Positions 26,512 to 38,239 of a stretch of 64,000 nucleotides of DNA are shown piece after piece; within the stretch, counting starts at the first letter, position 1; every line of letters starts with the position of its first letter. This stretch comes from Purshia tridentata. Taxonomy: Eukaryota > Streptophyta > Magnoliopsida > Rosales > Rosaceae. Position numbers and translations under genes: made by a program. The stretch is taken from the NCBI GenBank assembly GCA_003254885.1, contig QANT01003325.1, positions 1-64,000 on the forward strand. The letters run 5' to 3'. The notes beneath the pieces were generated by a model that was not told the origin of the DNA, did not search any database, and worked only from the letters and a program-made list of their open reading frames with translations.

Positions 26512-29500
26512 TTACCTTCTAACATAAGAGTCATCCTCAGTATCAATAACCACAGCTTCACCAGGTAGAATGTGAGGTGGTACCTAGGAGCATATGAAAA
26601 GAGCAAACACAAGGATGAGACACTAATGCAGTGTAGGATTCATGACAACATATCCTCAATTCCCCATTCCACATATAATCTGCATGCTACACATGTATCT
26701 TCCAGCTTTTAGGATGGTAGAACAGGGAGAGCAGGAAGGAAGAAGATGGGCTCTAAGGCCAAGATGAACTTTGCAAGACTCTGGGAATTTCGTGTGCTAC
26801 CAGCAAGGTTATATCCCTTCACAAGAAAAATGCTTGCAACTCAAATAGAAACATAATCGTAAGCTAGCATGCATGCATGAAAAAATATTGTACAGCTCTT
26901 TATCTTGTCATACATTGTAAGACACAGCTCTTTATAACACCTCAAAGCTGTTTTTAGTTCCACTGTTCTCCCAGGTCTGTAGTGTATGATCAGCTTATTC
27001 ATTGAATAATATTTTCTATCCAATTAATAGAAGCTATGTTTCTTCTCATTTGTGACTAGCCAGAGGTCACAAGTTAAAATAATGCTTGGTGTAAAAATCA
27101 GAAGTCACATGGTTACAGCTAAAAGTGAAACAAACTGCAATATGTCTGTTATATGCACACTTGATATAAGGCTCATCAGCAAAAAAATATTGCTCCGTAC
27201 TTGGTACTTTTTATAAAATTCTCTGAATTGGAATGAAATCCTAACAATTTGAACGCGTACTCATCAGGGAATAAGAAAATGTTTCTCATTCAAAATTCTA
27301 ACAATTGTACTTTGGGATGCATATTATTCTATAATTATTGTTTGCTACATGTTTTACAAAAATCATATGTTTCTTAATATTAGATACCAACATCAGCAAT
27401 TTAGCAGATGAAAAATATTTAATAAGAAATTATCTTACTTTCATTGAGAAGCCATTTTGCATCACAGCTATTTTATCCCTGCATTCAAGAAAAATTTCAG
27501 GGGTATAGCAAAAGCACACAAATAATCAGAGGTATATTAACATAATATTACAATTTGAATAAGAATCCACTTCAGCAATTGGCCACAACGTTTTTCTTTG
27601 TATGGGGGACATATAAGAGAAAAAATGAAATCTACACTAGATAATCAACAACTCAATCATGATCTACTTTAGCAAAGCCCTCAAACCAGCACACTTAACA
27701 GGGTTTAATGCACAAGGCCCACTAGTATCTCGTGCTGGGAGCAAGTCCATAATGTTTTAAGGCTTAATAGCATTACCTGTCACCGCATACATGTATCAAA
27801 ATTATATATAAAAATATTGATGCCTAATTTATAATGACGAGAGTTTCCTCTTTGTCAGATTAATGACAAGAATTCAACACTCACAGAAATGGTCAAGCAG
27901 TTTATTCATGTCAAAGGAGCAAGCACAATTGACAGAAAAGTAACAATAGGAAGATGAAGTGTGCAAAACAATTATATAATGAAAGCATACTTAGGTGTTG
28001 CTGCAATCCCCTTCATAGGAGGTTGTGCTTCCTTGACAGTGCATGTCACATGTTTTGGAACTGATGCAGATAATGGGGTTCCATTAAACAGCTCCACTTT
28101 AACTTTCATTTCATCTGTTCACCATGAATATGATATTTTAGTGTGGTATAATACATGGCAACCATGAGAACTACCAATGATGATGAAACTAAAATTAAAT
28201 TACAAGTGTGAAACCATTGTTCTCCCATCACATACCCAAAAGAAACCAAAATAGGAAACAATGCATTCTTAAATATTGTTATTAGAGCACCGGAAATGAC
28301 CAGGACAGGTGAGCTAATTGTATCTAGGAGGAGGCATCAGAGGAAAATTAAAGAAACGAAGAACTGAGAGAATACATGAAACCATAATATTAATGAGAAA
28401 CAATACATAAGTAAACATCAATTACAAGTATGCCTCTAAAAGTGATAAGTCAATCTAGGCATCAAATTCAGGTTTTAATAGCCCTTTTATCATTTACTCA
28501 TTGGTAGTTTACTAAATAATAATCAGCTCAAAATGACTGCAAGCCAAAGAGAACACAAGCTACGAAGGCACAAAAATGCATTGTGGAAGTATTGGAGGTA
28601 ATAAGCATGGACCTTGTAGGTATTTAGCATTCTTTCCAAATAAGTCCTCAGGCACTTCCAGCTGATCAAGCGTATCAGGGCTGATAAGAATTACAAAGAG
28701 AGAAACTTTTAAACAGAAAGCAACGGAAGGAAGTGAAAGGGAGAGGATGATAGGGGAAGAAATGAAAAAAAAAAAAAACAACAAATAAAACTCACTCCAT
28801 CAGTAATACTTTGCCATCACGATCTGTGCACATGTAAATGTAACTTTTTGACTCAACAAATACTCCTGCGGCAATATACATTAGATTTTATCATTTTAGC
28901 ACAAACAATTACCATAACTCAAACAGTGGGAAATGATTGAAATCAACCAAACTCAGCCACTTGAAATAACTGTGACAGCCCAGCCTATTCGTCAATATTA
29001 TTTTAAATTTAGTAAAGGATACCAGTCATTATTGAGCAATGGGTATCAATGAAAGGATAAAAACCCAAATAAATACATAAGTATCTCGTGAACACTGGCC
29101 AATCTCTTTGTCAACAAAAACCCCCAAAACAAAGATGGTAAATTATCAAAACAGACATTAATAAAAAAAATAAAACAAAAACAGAATAAGGAGAAACAGA
29201 TATCTGAGAAACTAAGATCATTCGACTACCAAAGAATGCTAACGTCAACCACTTAAAGCAATCAAAAATGAAATGAGCATCGTAGACTAGTAAGCAACTG
29301 GAAATGGGAAAGTATAAATTTAAAATTTCATACTTTCAACTGTCTCGTCTGTCCCCAATCGTTGGGATGTCTTGTTCCCAGAGTCAACATCACGAAGCTC
29401 CACCTACAATGAAAACCCAGCTTAAAATTTCAGTTTGCTTTTGAAAAAAAAGAGAAGAAAGAACAATACATGCAAACTACAAGTCATAGTCTACGAATAG

Positions 29501-30204
29501 CATTGTAAAGATGAAGTCAGGTCAGAAACGCACCTTAATGTTGGCTTTTCCTCTTCCTTCATGTGAATGATCTACCTTTAACACCTGAATAATCACAAAT
29601 TATGCAACACTTAAACCACATCCAGATAATTAATAATATTATTTCAAATAATAAATCAATTCACATTCACCTGGTAAATACGATCTGAAGCAGGTATTGT
29701 CCAGCATAATCCAAACCGAAATGTGATTAATTTGTAATAAGTTGGTTAGTAAACATACAAATTTAAATGAATATTGAAACTATATCTGAATGAGATTTTG
29801 TGTCACCGAGTGTAAAGCCAAGTGCCAACGTTGAACGTACCTTTCTTTTGAATGACATTTCCAACTCTAACCTGCAAGCAAAATCATGGAGGAAGAATTA
29901 CGATAACAACTTCAATTGAAAACGTCGTCGTGTTGGTAGAGTAGGAAACCGAAAGGAGAGTCGAAAAGCAACTTACATCGGAGCCGTGAACTTTGGCACC
30001 GCGGTGTTGAATGGCGGACCAGGGAGAGCTAAGCAGAGTTGTTGCGGTGAGAGAGGTGTTGATGATGTGGGTATGACAGCCCGGTGAGGATAGCAAGTAG
30101 TTCGATAAAGAAGAAAAAGTGAGGGTGGATAAGGTTCTTGGAGCGAGGAGGAGGAACAGAGGGCGAGTCCTCCTGAGTTTAGCACCCACTGCTTGCAAAT
30201 GCAT
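26512..30204 (-). CDS. elongation factor P, organellar
   Basis: Bacterial-type EF-P, which relieves ribosome stalling at polyproline; an N-terminal extension of about 75 residues rich in Arg, Ser and Leu suggests import into mitochondria or plastids. Ten exons join in frame to 255 residues: 30204-29977, 29871-29841, 29684-29671, 29584-29534, 29403-29334, 28865-28796, 28680-28613, 28114-27991, 27478-27439, 26583-26512. The third exon is only 14 nt. Three EF-P domains are recognisable: the KOW-like N domain with EGRGKANIKVELRDV, the OB domain with ELFNGTPLSASVPKHV, and the C domain ending in PGEAVVIDTEDDSYVRR. The residue aligned with the modified Lys34 of E. coli EF-P is Arg102. Two GGGCC (site II-like) motifs precede the ATG. 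Confidence 0.93.
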
Positions 30205-30271
30205 TTTTCTTCACAGAGACGCTCGAATACACGACACTTTTCTTTTGTCCAAACCTCAAATACATTAAGAC

Positions 30272-30310
30272 TGGGCCGCCAAACATTCGAGTCCAAACTA
30301 CAAGGGCCCA
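30272..30310. promoter_or_regulatory. paired site II-like motifs upstream of EF-P
   Basis: TGGGCC at 30272-30277 and GGGCCCA at 30304-30310 lie 70-105 bp upstream of the EF-P start codon. Such TGGGCY elements recur in promoters of nuclear genes for organelle translation and respiration. Function is inferred from motif and position only. Confidence 0.5.
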
Positions 30311-31744
30311 AAAAACTGCTATGAAAAAGCGCATCTTTTCCATTTGCCTGCATTGGAAATTGTTGTAGAGGGAAAAAGAAGCAATCCCATGGAACAAAAC
30401 TGTAAACTTGGTCTCCAAGTCTTGGTGTTTAGACTTTGGAGTATAGACAAAGCCTACCCCAACCAATCCACCATGACATCCTCCATAGTCCAATTTATGC
30501 CTTATGTTTTGCTTATATCACCCAGACTAACACTTAAAAAATACAAAGGAGAAGATGAATCAGCTTCTTGTCTCACGCATGTGGTTGTTAATGTTAACGT
30601 CAATATTGAGTGATTAGGGGGAAAATTAAACTATTAAGATCTAACACTAACCTAGATCGTCTTTTTAAAAGCTAATTTCCCATATCATATGGCCCTACCA
30701 TTCTTTCTTAGAACTCACCGAGCATGTGATGCTTGTTCACAGGTTCACATCATTGCTGGTTTTCGTAATATTTATTTGTTCCTTCTGGTCCCTCTCAAAT
30801 TTGTATGAATAGAATTTGGTGTCTGATTCTTCTTATACTTATAATGGACACATGCATACTATGTCAAATAAATTGCATATAATGGACACATTAGGATTGA
30901 TGGATATCACCTACCATGAACAGAAATTCATTTGGACCACACCCAACTAATACACCCATGTTTGTTTTGAAAAATCCTACACTCGAAGGCAAGGCTACCA
31001 CAAACTTGATTTTTGGCAGGAGTAAACTATTTGGTTTTCTTGCAATGGCCTTAAATATCATTGCAGAGGCCCCACAACCAATGCCCTCCATCATTATTCA
31101 TTACACAATCACACAACTCCATTAGAATCTGCCAAGCCACAGCTCATCACAACCCTCATCACCACAATTGCCAACCAACTTACAAGGTCCACTCTTTTTA
31201 TTTCATCTTTTATCTTCCTTTTTTTTTTAATTGTTAGTAGACAAAAATGTCATAAGGCAAATCCAATGGTGTAACTAACATTACTCAGAAATCTTTAAAC
31301 AAATGTAAAATACAATAATGGATTATTACTACAAATGGATCACAGATACAATGACTCAGTGAGAGAAGATACAGAAGCTGAGGAGATCCATCTACCACTA
31401 GTAGTAGTACATAACATTCATCCCTGATCCCCTTATTAGCCTAGAATCCCCATTCCACTAAAAAAAAATTAATTAGACATGATTAACATTAATATACAAA
31501 ACCACCAACAAACACATCAATCACACCCAAACAAATCCCAGCATCAACAATAAATAATCAAATAAAAACATGAAATACCCAAGAAAAAGAACAAATCCAA
31601 CCCATTTTCCCTCTCTCATAGTCGTCTCCTGAAAAACTGAATACAAGTGATTATGGAGAGAGAAGGAGAAATGGGTCAGAGAGAGAATGAGCAACCATGA
31701 ATACTATATACTATGAATGAACCTAAAATGTGGTCATGAGCTGA
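30311..31744. other. intergenic, EF-P upstream and AGP 3' flank
   Basis: AT-rich. The part nearest 31745 should be the arabinogalactan peptide 3' UTR. No coding gene or repeat family is recognised. Confidence 0.45.
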
Positions 31745-31927
31745 TCAGAAGAAGAACCCAAAACCCAAGGCGGCTAGAGATGCACAGAAAGTGGGCACAA
31801 ATATGTTGGCGTCAGCTGTTGGGCTAGGTGCTGGAGCATCAGCTGCAGCTACTTTCTGAATGCCAGAGGAGGCCACCATCACAACCACCAAAAAAGCCAC
31901 AAAAAGCTTCATCTTCATTGCTTCCAT
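31745..31927 (-). CDS. AGP21: arabinogalactan peptide (AG-peptide, GPI-anchored)
   Basis: Sixty residues in one exon. Residues 1-28 form a hydrophobic signal peptide (MEAMKMKLFVAFLVVVMVAS onward, ending near VAAA). A tiny mature core follows with the Ala-Pro/Ser-Pro glycomodule ADAPAPSPTADA, whose prolines would be hydroxylated and arabinogalactosylated. The C-terminus is hydrophobic (SLAALGFGFFF), typical of a GPI-anchor signal. Length and layout are those of AG-peptides. The linkage with DUF1639 and DEK1 matches AGP21 in Arabidopsis, which is the basis for the symbol. Confidence 0.92.
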   Translation of the reverse strand: MEAMKMKLFVAFLVVVMVASSGIQKVAAADAPAPSPTADANIFVPTFCASLAALGFGFFF

Positions 31928-32051
31928 TTCTTAGAGCTTGCCGAAGAAGGTCTTTGAAGAAATGCAAAGAAAGAAAGCAAGAATCTTTGCAAATCCTCTT
32001 GACAGGGTAGAGAGGTAGGCAGTATTGTAAGGACAATGGTTGTGGGTGGAA

Positions 32052-32061
32052 GGCTATATAT
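32052..32061 (-). promoter_or_regulatory. TATA box of the AG-peptide gene
   Basis: On the minus strand AGTATATATAGCC lies about 130 bp upstream of the ATG at 31927, a good core-promoter position. Confidence 0.6.
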
Positions 32062-33898
32062 ACTCCCCAAACCCCAAAGTGAACGTTGGGAGGGTTGATG
32101 AAGTTGACACTTGACAGGGTGGCTTTGGCCATTGTTGCCATACAGCTGGCACTTTGCCTCTCTGGGTCCCCACCTTTGCTGTCTTCTTAGAATCTTCGCT
32201 TAACTACTGTTTTGGCATTGTCGTACATTTTTCACTTTCTTTTAACTAATTAATAAATTAAGTTAATGGCTCATGGGCTCATGGTGGTTGTTACCATTCA
32301 TGAGTGAATGCTTTGCTTTCTTGTTTGTTTCATTGTTAATTTGGTAGGAAATGAGAGGTTATGAGCTGTTGTGTTGTGTGGTGATACTTCTTTAACAATA
32401 GGTCATCAGTGGGATTATGATTTATGGGCACTATTTGTGCTTCTGTTATTATATTATGGGATTTCTATTACTTGTATTGCTATTAAATTTTCTACAACAT
32501 GGTTACAATGTTTTTTTTATTTTTCCTTATTTTCTTGGGAATTGGGAAAAAGGGAAAAAGGGAAAAAGGGAAAGAATTTAATTAAATGAACATGATTGGG
32601 CTATAAAAGTCGAGTCCTGGAAGCTTAAAATCCAAATGAAAAGGAAATTGGAACTGTTTTTGTAGTCTGGAATATTACTGGGCAGCTGGCCTAGAATATA
32701 GATGGGTCACCTAATTTGTTCTGCCTCAGTTGGTGTGTTGTCCATATCAGCTTCATTCCATATCTATACACTTCTGATTGTCGAATCAAACAAGCAATTT
32801 AGTATTTACTATTTGATTAATTGGGGTTGAGTTTTGGAGGAAAATGTTTTTTTTACAAGTTTTAACAATCTAATGAACGTAAATATATACCTGTATGGAA
32901 TCAAATGGGTAAATTAACATTTCATCAAATTATCAAACACAAACGTTATCACGAGTTTGATAATACTCTTCTCCTTTTAGTTTCAAATTCTTCTGCTTAA
33001 TCAAACCAACAATTTTTGCAAAGAGAAAGTTAAATGCCCATACATGAGAGTATAGTGGTCACTAGCTCGAAGCATAACAATGGCAACTGACATAGGTTTT
33101 GCTTTGAAGCAAACAAAGCGGGCCAATCTAATTATTGAAGATACTAAAAAATGAACCAAAGGCAACCTTTTCCATTTGGTTAATCCTTTGAGTTGATTTC
33201 TTCCATGCCTGGTTTTTCTTCGGTTGGTGACTTGTACTTGTTCGACATTGATATCACTTTCCACTTTCCAGTGCAGCAGATCAACCAAACTCTAATTGCT
33301 TGCAATGTAATATATTTACAGGAAAAAGTTCTTTTAGTGCCTGACAGAATAAGTTGGTCCTATGATTAATTAAAATAAGAATGATAACTATGAGTCAGAT
33401 CTTCCATTTATACTCCAATGCATCGTAATTGCTTCCAATCGATAATTCGATACTGCACATACAAGCATAGGCAAGGTTCAGCATTCCAATAATAACAACT
33501 TCAAGCATAAAAACTTGAAATTAATATGTCCACCATATGAAAACATTTTAGCCAAGGGGAGGACATGCATAATTTCTACAACATTAGAGCCTAAATTATG
33601 GAGCGATCCTATCTACTTGTTTCAATCATTCACACTCCAGTTTCCATATTGCTTAACAATCTGATTTCTTATATAGCACAATTTCTTATATAGCACAGAA
33701 TCTTGCAATTTCTTATTCTTTTTACTCAAGAATTCATATTAGACCATCAAAAAATTCATATTCACCATCTTGGGTTCTGAATCTATCTATTTGTATACAT
33801 ATAAGTTGACCAGAGAAGGATTGTGTGCTCGCGAGGGGTGTTTCTTCAGTGCTTCTATATAAATGACCACTTAAGTACATAATTCAAGTGTAAATTAC
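32062..33898. other. intergenic, AGP promoter and flank
   Basis: Upstream region of the AG-peptide gene plus AT-rich sequence. A short GGGAAAAA tandem run occurs near 32545-32574. A minus-strand open frame at 33001-33288 shows no motif I recognise. No gene is supported. Confidence 0.4.
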
Positions 33899-34978
33899 CT
33901 GATACAAAGTCATCTACATACTCCTTACAGATCTTTCCATGGACCATTGCACCCACCTGAACATATATAAGCTGGTCTCGGTGATTTGAAATAAAATAGA
34001 GAATGGACTGAAAACCAAAGACCAGAAATTCAGAACCTCACACATACCACAAAAACAAGATTCTGATCATCGCTAGCAGAATTAACAAAGTCATTTATGT
34101 CAACCAACTTTTCTGAACTATAAGAAAAACCTGCAATCCCAAATCCAATACAGCAAGTGTTACTCATAGTCACTTTATGAACCTTGAATGTTAAATAGAG
34201 GTATAACACTCACCTATTACACAAGAGTTGACAGGTAAATGTTGGGTTACAGGTTCCTCAATGACACGCATAAGCATTTCATTTGTACCTTTGGTACATA
34301 TGCATTTCTTTTCTAGTCTTTTCCAGTAACTCCACTTCCAAAATTGAAGAGTCAAAAGACAAAGCAGTAAGTTCCCATGAGACATTTTGAAGAGACAGAG
34401 TGATGCTGGATGAATATATCAGAAGTAGGAGCGTAAGTCAACTTACATATGACTCCACAGAAGCGCTTACACGTTCTTGGAATATGAACATGCGTTTAAT
34501 TTCAAATAGCACTGCCTTATTAGTTGTCACATACACAGCTCCTACCAGGCCGGCTTTACTAAGTTTGCTATCAAAAATATCCCAGAGAGCCTGGATATGT
34601 CAAATATTTGCAACCATAAACGATAAGAATTTTTTTTTTTCCTCAAAGAAAAACACTTAATAGATGCAGAATAAACACAAATTCTCAGTAAGACGTGATC
34701 CAATGCCAAACCTTTGGTAGCATTTGGTAGCAAGCTGTACATTAACCACAATTCCAAGACATGCATATGACTCAGAGTTGGGGATTAGACTTTCCGCTTA
34801 AGAACTTTGCAAATAATATATTGTTGGAGGCCAAAACTAAGAGCTTTCTAAGAATTTAATTTCTTATACACCAACAAATTACAAACCTGGTAAACAATGC
34901 CAGACCTAAAATCATCCAGATCCTTGTTTTCTTTAAAAGAAAAGTGGCGTCTTCAGACAATTCCAGAATCTTCCACCT
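33899..34978 (-). pseudogene. NEP1: decayed copy of NEP1/EMG1 (18S rRNA pseudouridine N1-methyltransferase)
   Basis: Five exon-like blocks keep splice-like borders in the right order: 34978-34887, 34590-34447, one ending at 34214, 34130-34048 and 33956-33899. Translations match the SPOUT methyltransferase NEP1: DSKLSKAGLVGAVYV, IEEPVTQHLPVNS, FSYSSEKLVDINDFV, then NLVFVVGAMVHGKI and YVDDFVS. The N-terminal exon and the last exon (the conserved GYPLSAA region) were not found. The coding frame appears to shift once in the first block (between LLKK and KDLDDFRSGIVYQ) and once in the second (near IPRTCKRFCGV). The intron-like spacing argues for a truncated duplicate and not a retrocopy. Probably non-functional. 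Confidence 0.8.
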
Positions 34979-36794
34979 CTGAAACATGAAAAATATTACT
35001 TATGCGTAACAGCTTATGCACAGACAAGATTCTGTCTACTTTATTTAATATCATATGCATATGCATGATTGATGTAAGGCACTGTTTGTCCTTTTCAGAC
35101 TATTTTCTATGTTAAACGAAAGCATACTTAAAAAGACTTAAAATATTTGTTCTCCAGTAATCTTTTACTAAATACTTAAATGGAAAAAGAGAATTGATAG
35201 GAATGACCAGAATAACTGAGATATATGTTAGAAGGGATTGCTATTTTCCAATTCTCTAAGACAGAATTATATTTATGAGAACAAACGTACATAATTACAT
35301 AGCAAAGAAAGAAAGATAACATGATAAAACCCCAAACATGTACATGGGATTGGGAATTGGGAAATGGGAAATGGGAATTTGGGATTGGAAGTGGGAAGAG
35401 AAGAAAGAGGAGCCTTTTCAATTAAATCAAACACAAACACAAACTCGCGCATATGTTAACTGTTAATTGTTAGAGTTATGTACCTTTCGGACTAAACCCT
35501 TTGTCAGAGAAGCATTTTCTCCTCATATTCATATTCGCCGCCGTGTTACTGCTACTTGCTTTGTGTTGTTCAACTCCTCTGTTACTGTCGTGGTCACCAT
35601 TCTATTTGTATCCCTCTTCCGCTTCACCAATACCAGGCCCTCTACACAAGTGTTTGGATTTGGATGGCCTTCCAAACCATAAACCCTAAGATAAAAAAGA
35701 AAAGGAAATTTTTTTATTTAGCCGCCTATAAATTCTTAACCTAATTCCATTTATCTGCTGCCGCAACATAATTATGATCCGATCCTGAAAGAATCCAATT
35801 TGAATTTGGGATGATCATAAGTGATATATCTGATAAGATCACGTGATATAACCCACTATCACGTGACCTGCCTTCACCCACAACAAGTTTTGACGAAACC
35901 TAACAGGCATGGCCATTGGCAACAGCTTCAACTCAAGCCTCCCTATCAAATATTTTCTTAATTAATTTAAAATATGGAAACAAAATTAAAGTCAGCTAAT
36001 TGGAGGGAAACCCATCTGACCCTACATTTGATATCGGACGGTCAGGATCGTTTTCAACATGTATTAACAACTAATAGAGGAAAGAAGAGAGATTAGTGGC
36101 CTAACATAAAAACAAATCAAATTAAGCAAGTAGGGTGAAAGACTGAAAGTAAAAGAAACAGAGAGAGAAAGTGAGACTCCCATTCACATTCACATACAGA
36201 TTTGAGGTTTGAGAGAAGATAACAAAGAAGAGAAAGCGCCGATTTTTTATTTTAAGGCCTCCCAAACACAAAAACACCCACATATTTTTTATATTTTCTC
36301 ATTATTATTCTCGACAAAATCTGGGGCAAATTTATTCACTCTTCAGTTTTGGGCTACTGCTTTCTGCTGCTATGCAATGTAATGTAATGAAGTTTTCTCC
36401 TTCAAATCTCTCTTCTTCTGATTATATATAACTTTTATGGTCTGTTTGGTTTCCGAAGAAAAAGGAAAGAAAAAAAAACCAAAACTTTATTGGAAGTTGG
36501 AAGGAACTAAGATTAAGCGGTCCTAATTCCAATTGGGTTCCTTGTTTTCTTTTTCTCTTCTTCTTTCTGAAACTTACTCGGCAACCAAACAGGTGTTGCT
36601 GCTTTTCGATCTAATATGTTAATGGTCATCGTAAATCCATTCAAATGATGGGTAGGGTGACCTGAGATAAATTGAATTGCTTTCACAGTTGTTATCTCCT
36701 TGGATCTTGAGGTAAGTACTAAGTTGCCTTGCCATTTCTTTCATTTTTGAGTAAAATTCCAGAAGGTTAGTCTCTCAATGATGTGGTTGCAGAG
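34979..36794. other. intergenic and 5' region of the DUF1639 gene
   Basis: A GGGAA-rich degenerate tandem stretch lies at about 35344-35400. From about 36100 the sequence is purine-rich and then leads into a probable 5' UTR of the DUF1639 gene. A likely 5' UTR intron runs from a GTAAGTACT donor near 36712 to the CAG ending just before 36793. Confidence 0.5.
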
Positions 36795-38239
36795 ATGGAA
36801 AAGGAAGGGAAAAGCCAAGGAGAGTCTAAAGCTACAGAGTCAGACTTTGTGTTGCAATGGGGGAACAGAAAGAGGCATAGAGGTATGAAGCTGAAGAAAG
36901 ACCAAACCTTGACTGACACCAAATCACCAGACTCTTTGAGGAAGAAGAAAATCCCTTCTTGTGCCGCCGAGAAAGACTCTCCGGCTCCCCTACCCCACCG
37001 CATCAACAAGTAAGAAAACAAAAAAAAAACATAACTTTCCAGAAAAAATTTTATGACTCAATTGGTTTGAATCCGCTATTGTTGAACTAAGAGCTTGTTT
37101 CTTATCTTCTGTTTTCTGTGGGATTTAGAAAACAATTCCTGGCTTTGAAAGATCCCTAGTTTACAGGAAAGAAATTGAAACTTTTCATTAATACCTTAAT
37201 TGGTTGGTGGGAAAGAAATTGTGCAATCCTGGAATCATATGACAGTTGTGGAGTTGGTCTTGCTGATATTATTAAATCCAAGTTTTCATTACTTTAGTTT
37301 TACACATTTCTCACCCAAACAGATTATCTATCTGGAAAGGAGAATAGAATAGTGTAACATAACATTTTTTTTTTTTCCAAGTGATTGATTATGTTTTGAT
37401 TGCAGGAATTCAGCTTCACCGATGAATAATCGGAAGTCATTTGTTGCTTCACCAGAGAAGGAAGATCGCTATTACACAACAAGGGGTTCAGTAGGCTTGG
37501 ATGAGAGTGGGAAGGTTTTAGGATTAGATAATAATGGTCATGGTCATGGTCATGCAAGGGATGACAAAGGAAGCCATGTTTGGCCAAGGTTGTTTCTATC
37601 ATTGTCTAGTAAAGAAAAGGAAGAGGATTTCATGGCTATGAAAGGGTGTAAACTACCTCAAAGGCCGAAGAAAAGAGCAAAGTTGCTCCAAAAGAGCTTA
37701 CTTGTAAGTTTTTCATGAGCTTAGGAAGATCTCAGAAAGAAAATTTGTGATGTGGGTGTGACTTATTCTCACTTTTGTGTGCAGTTGGTAATGCCTGGTG
37801 TATGGTTATCAGATTTGTGCCAAGAGAGATATGAAGTGAGGGGGGAGAAGAAGGCTTCAAAGAAGGTACTCTCTCTCTCTCTCTCTCTTAAAAGAATTCA
37901 GTTAATTACAAACAACATCAATGTTTTCATCCCAAGGACTAGGCTTGGCTTTGGTTTGGTTGCTGGGAAGAGAAGAAAAGCAACTTAGAATTGGAATCTT
38001 AGATTGCCGTTAAACGTTCAAGACCTGAGAAAACTGTCCTTTCAAAATAGTGTATCAAATTTAAAATGTCGTGTTGTTTTACCATTTGCATCCATTTTTC
38101 GAGCAACCAAACAGAGACATCGAGTTTTGTTAGGTTAATTGTGCAAATTTGCAAGACGGTTATGTGATTGGGTTACCATATGATGCAGAGACCCAGGGGA
38201 TTGAAGGCCATGGGAAGCATGGATAGCGATTCAGACTGA
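36795..38239 (+). CDS. DUF1639 family protein
   Basis: Plant-specific protein of unknown biochemical function, probably nuclear given its Lys/Arg-rich clusters. Four coding exons join in frame: 36795-37009, 37406-37703, 37785-37865, 38189-38239, giving 214 residues. The N-terminal part has VLQWGNRKRHRGMKLKKD. The middle has basic KLPQRPKKRAKLLQKSL. The DUF1639 signature VMPGVWLSDLCQERYEVR is in exon 3. The protein ends with RPRGLKAMGSMDSDSD, the family's usual tail. A His-Gly repeat (GHGHGHA) sits mid-protein. The ATG at 36795 follows a 5' UTR splice acceptor. Convergent with DEK1. Matches the position of At1g55340 next to DEK1 in Arabidopsis. Confidence 0.9.
37868..37889. repeat. CT microsatellite at the start of DUF1639 intron 3
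   Basis: About eleven CT units directly after the splice donor at 37866. Confidence 0.85.

Noticed and set aside
30179-30493. Two frames overlapping the EF-P start region
   Set aside because: Different frames from the EF-P coding exon; the transit-peptide frame starting at 30204 joins cleanly to the EF-P body.
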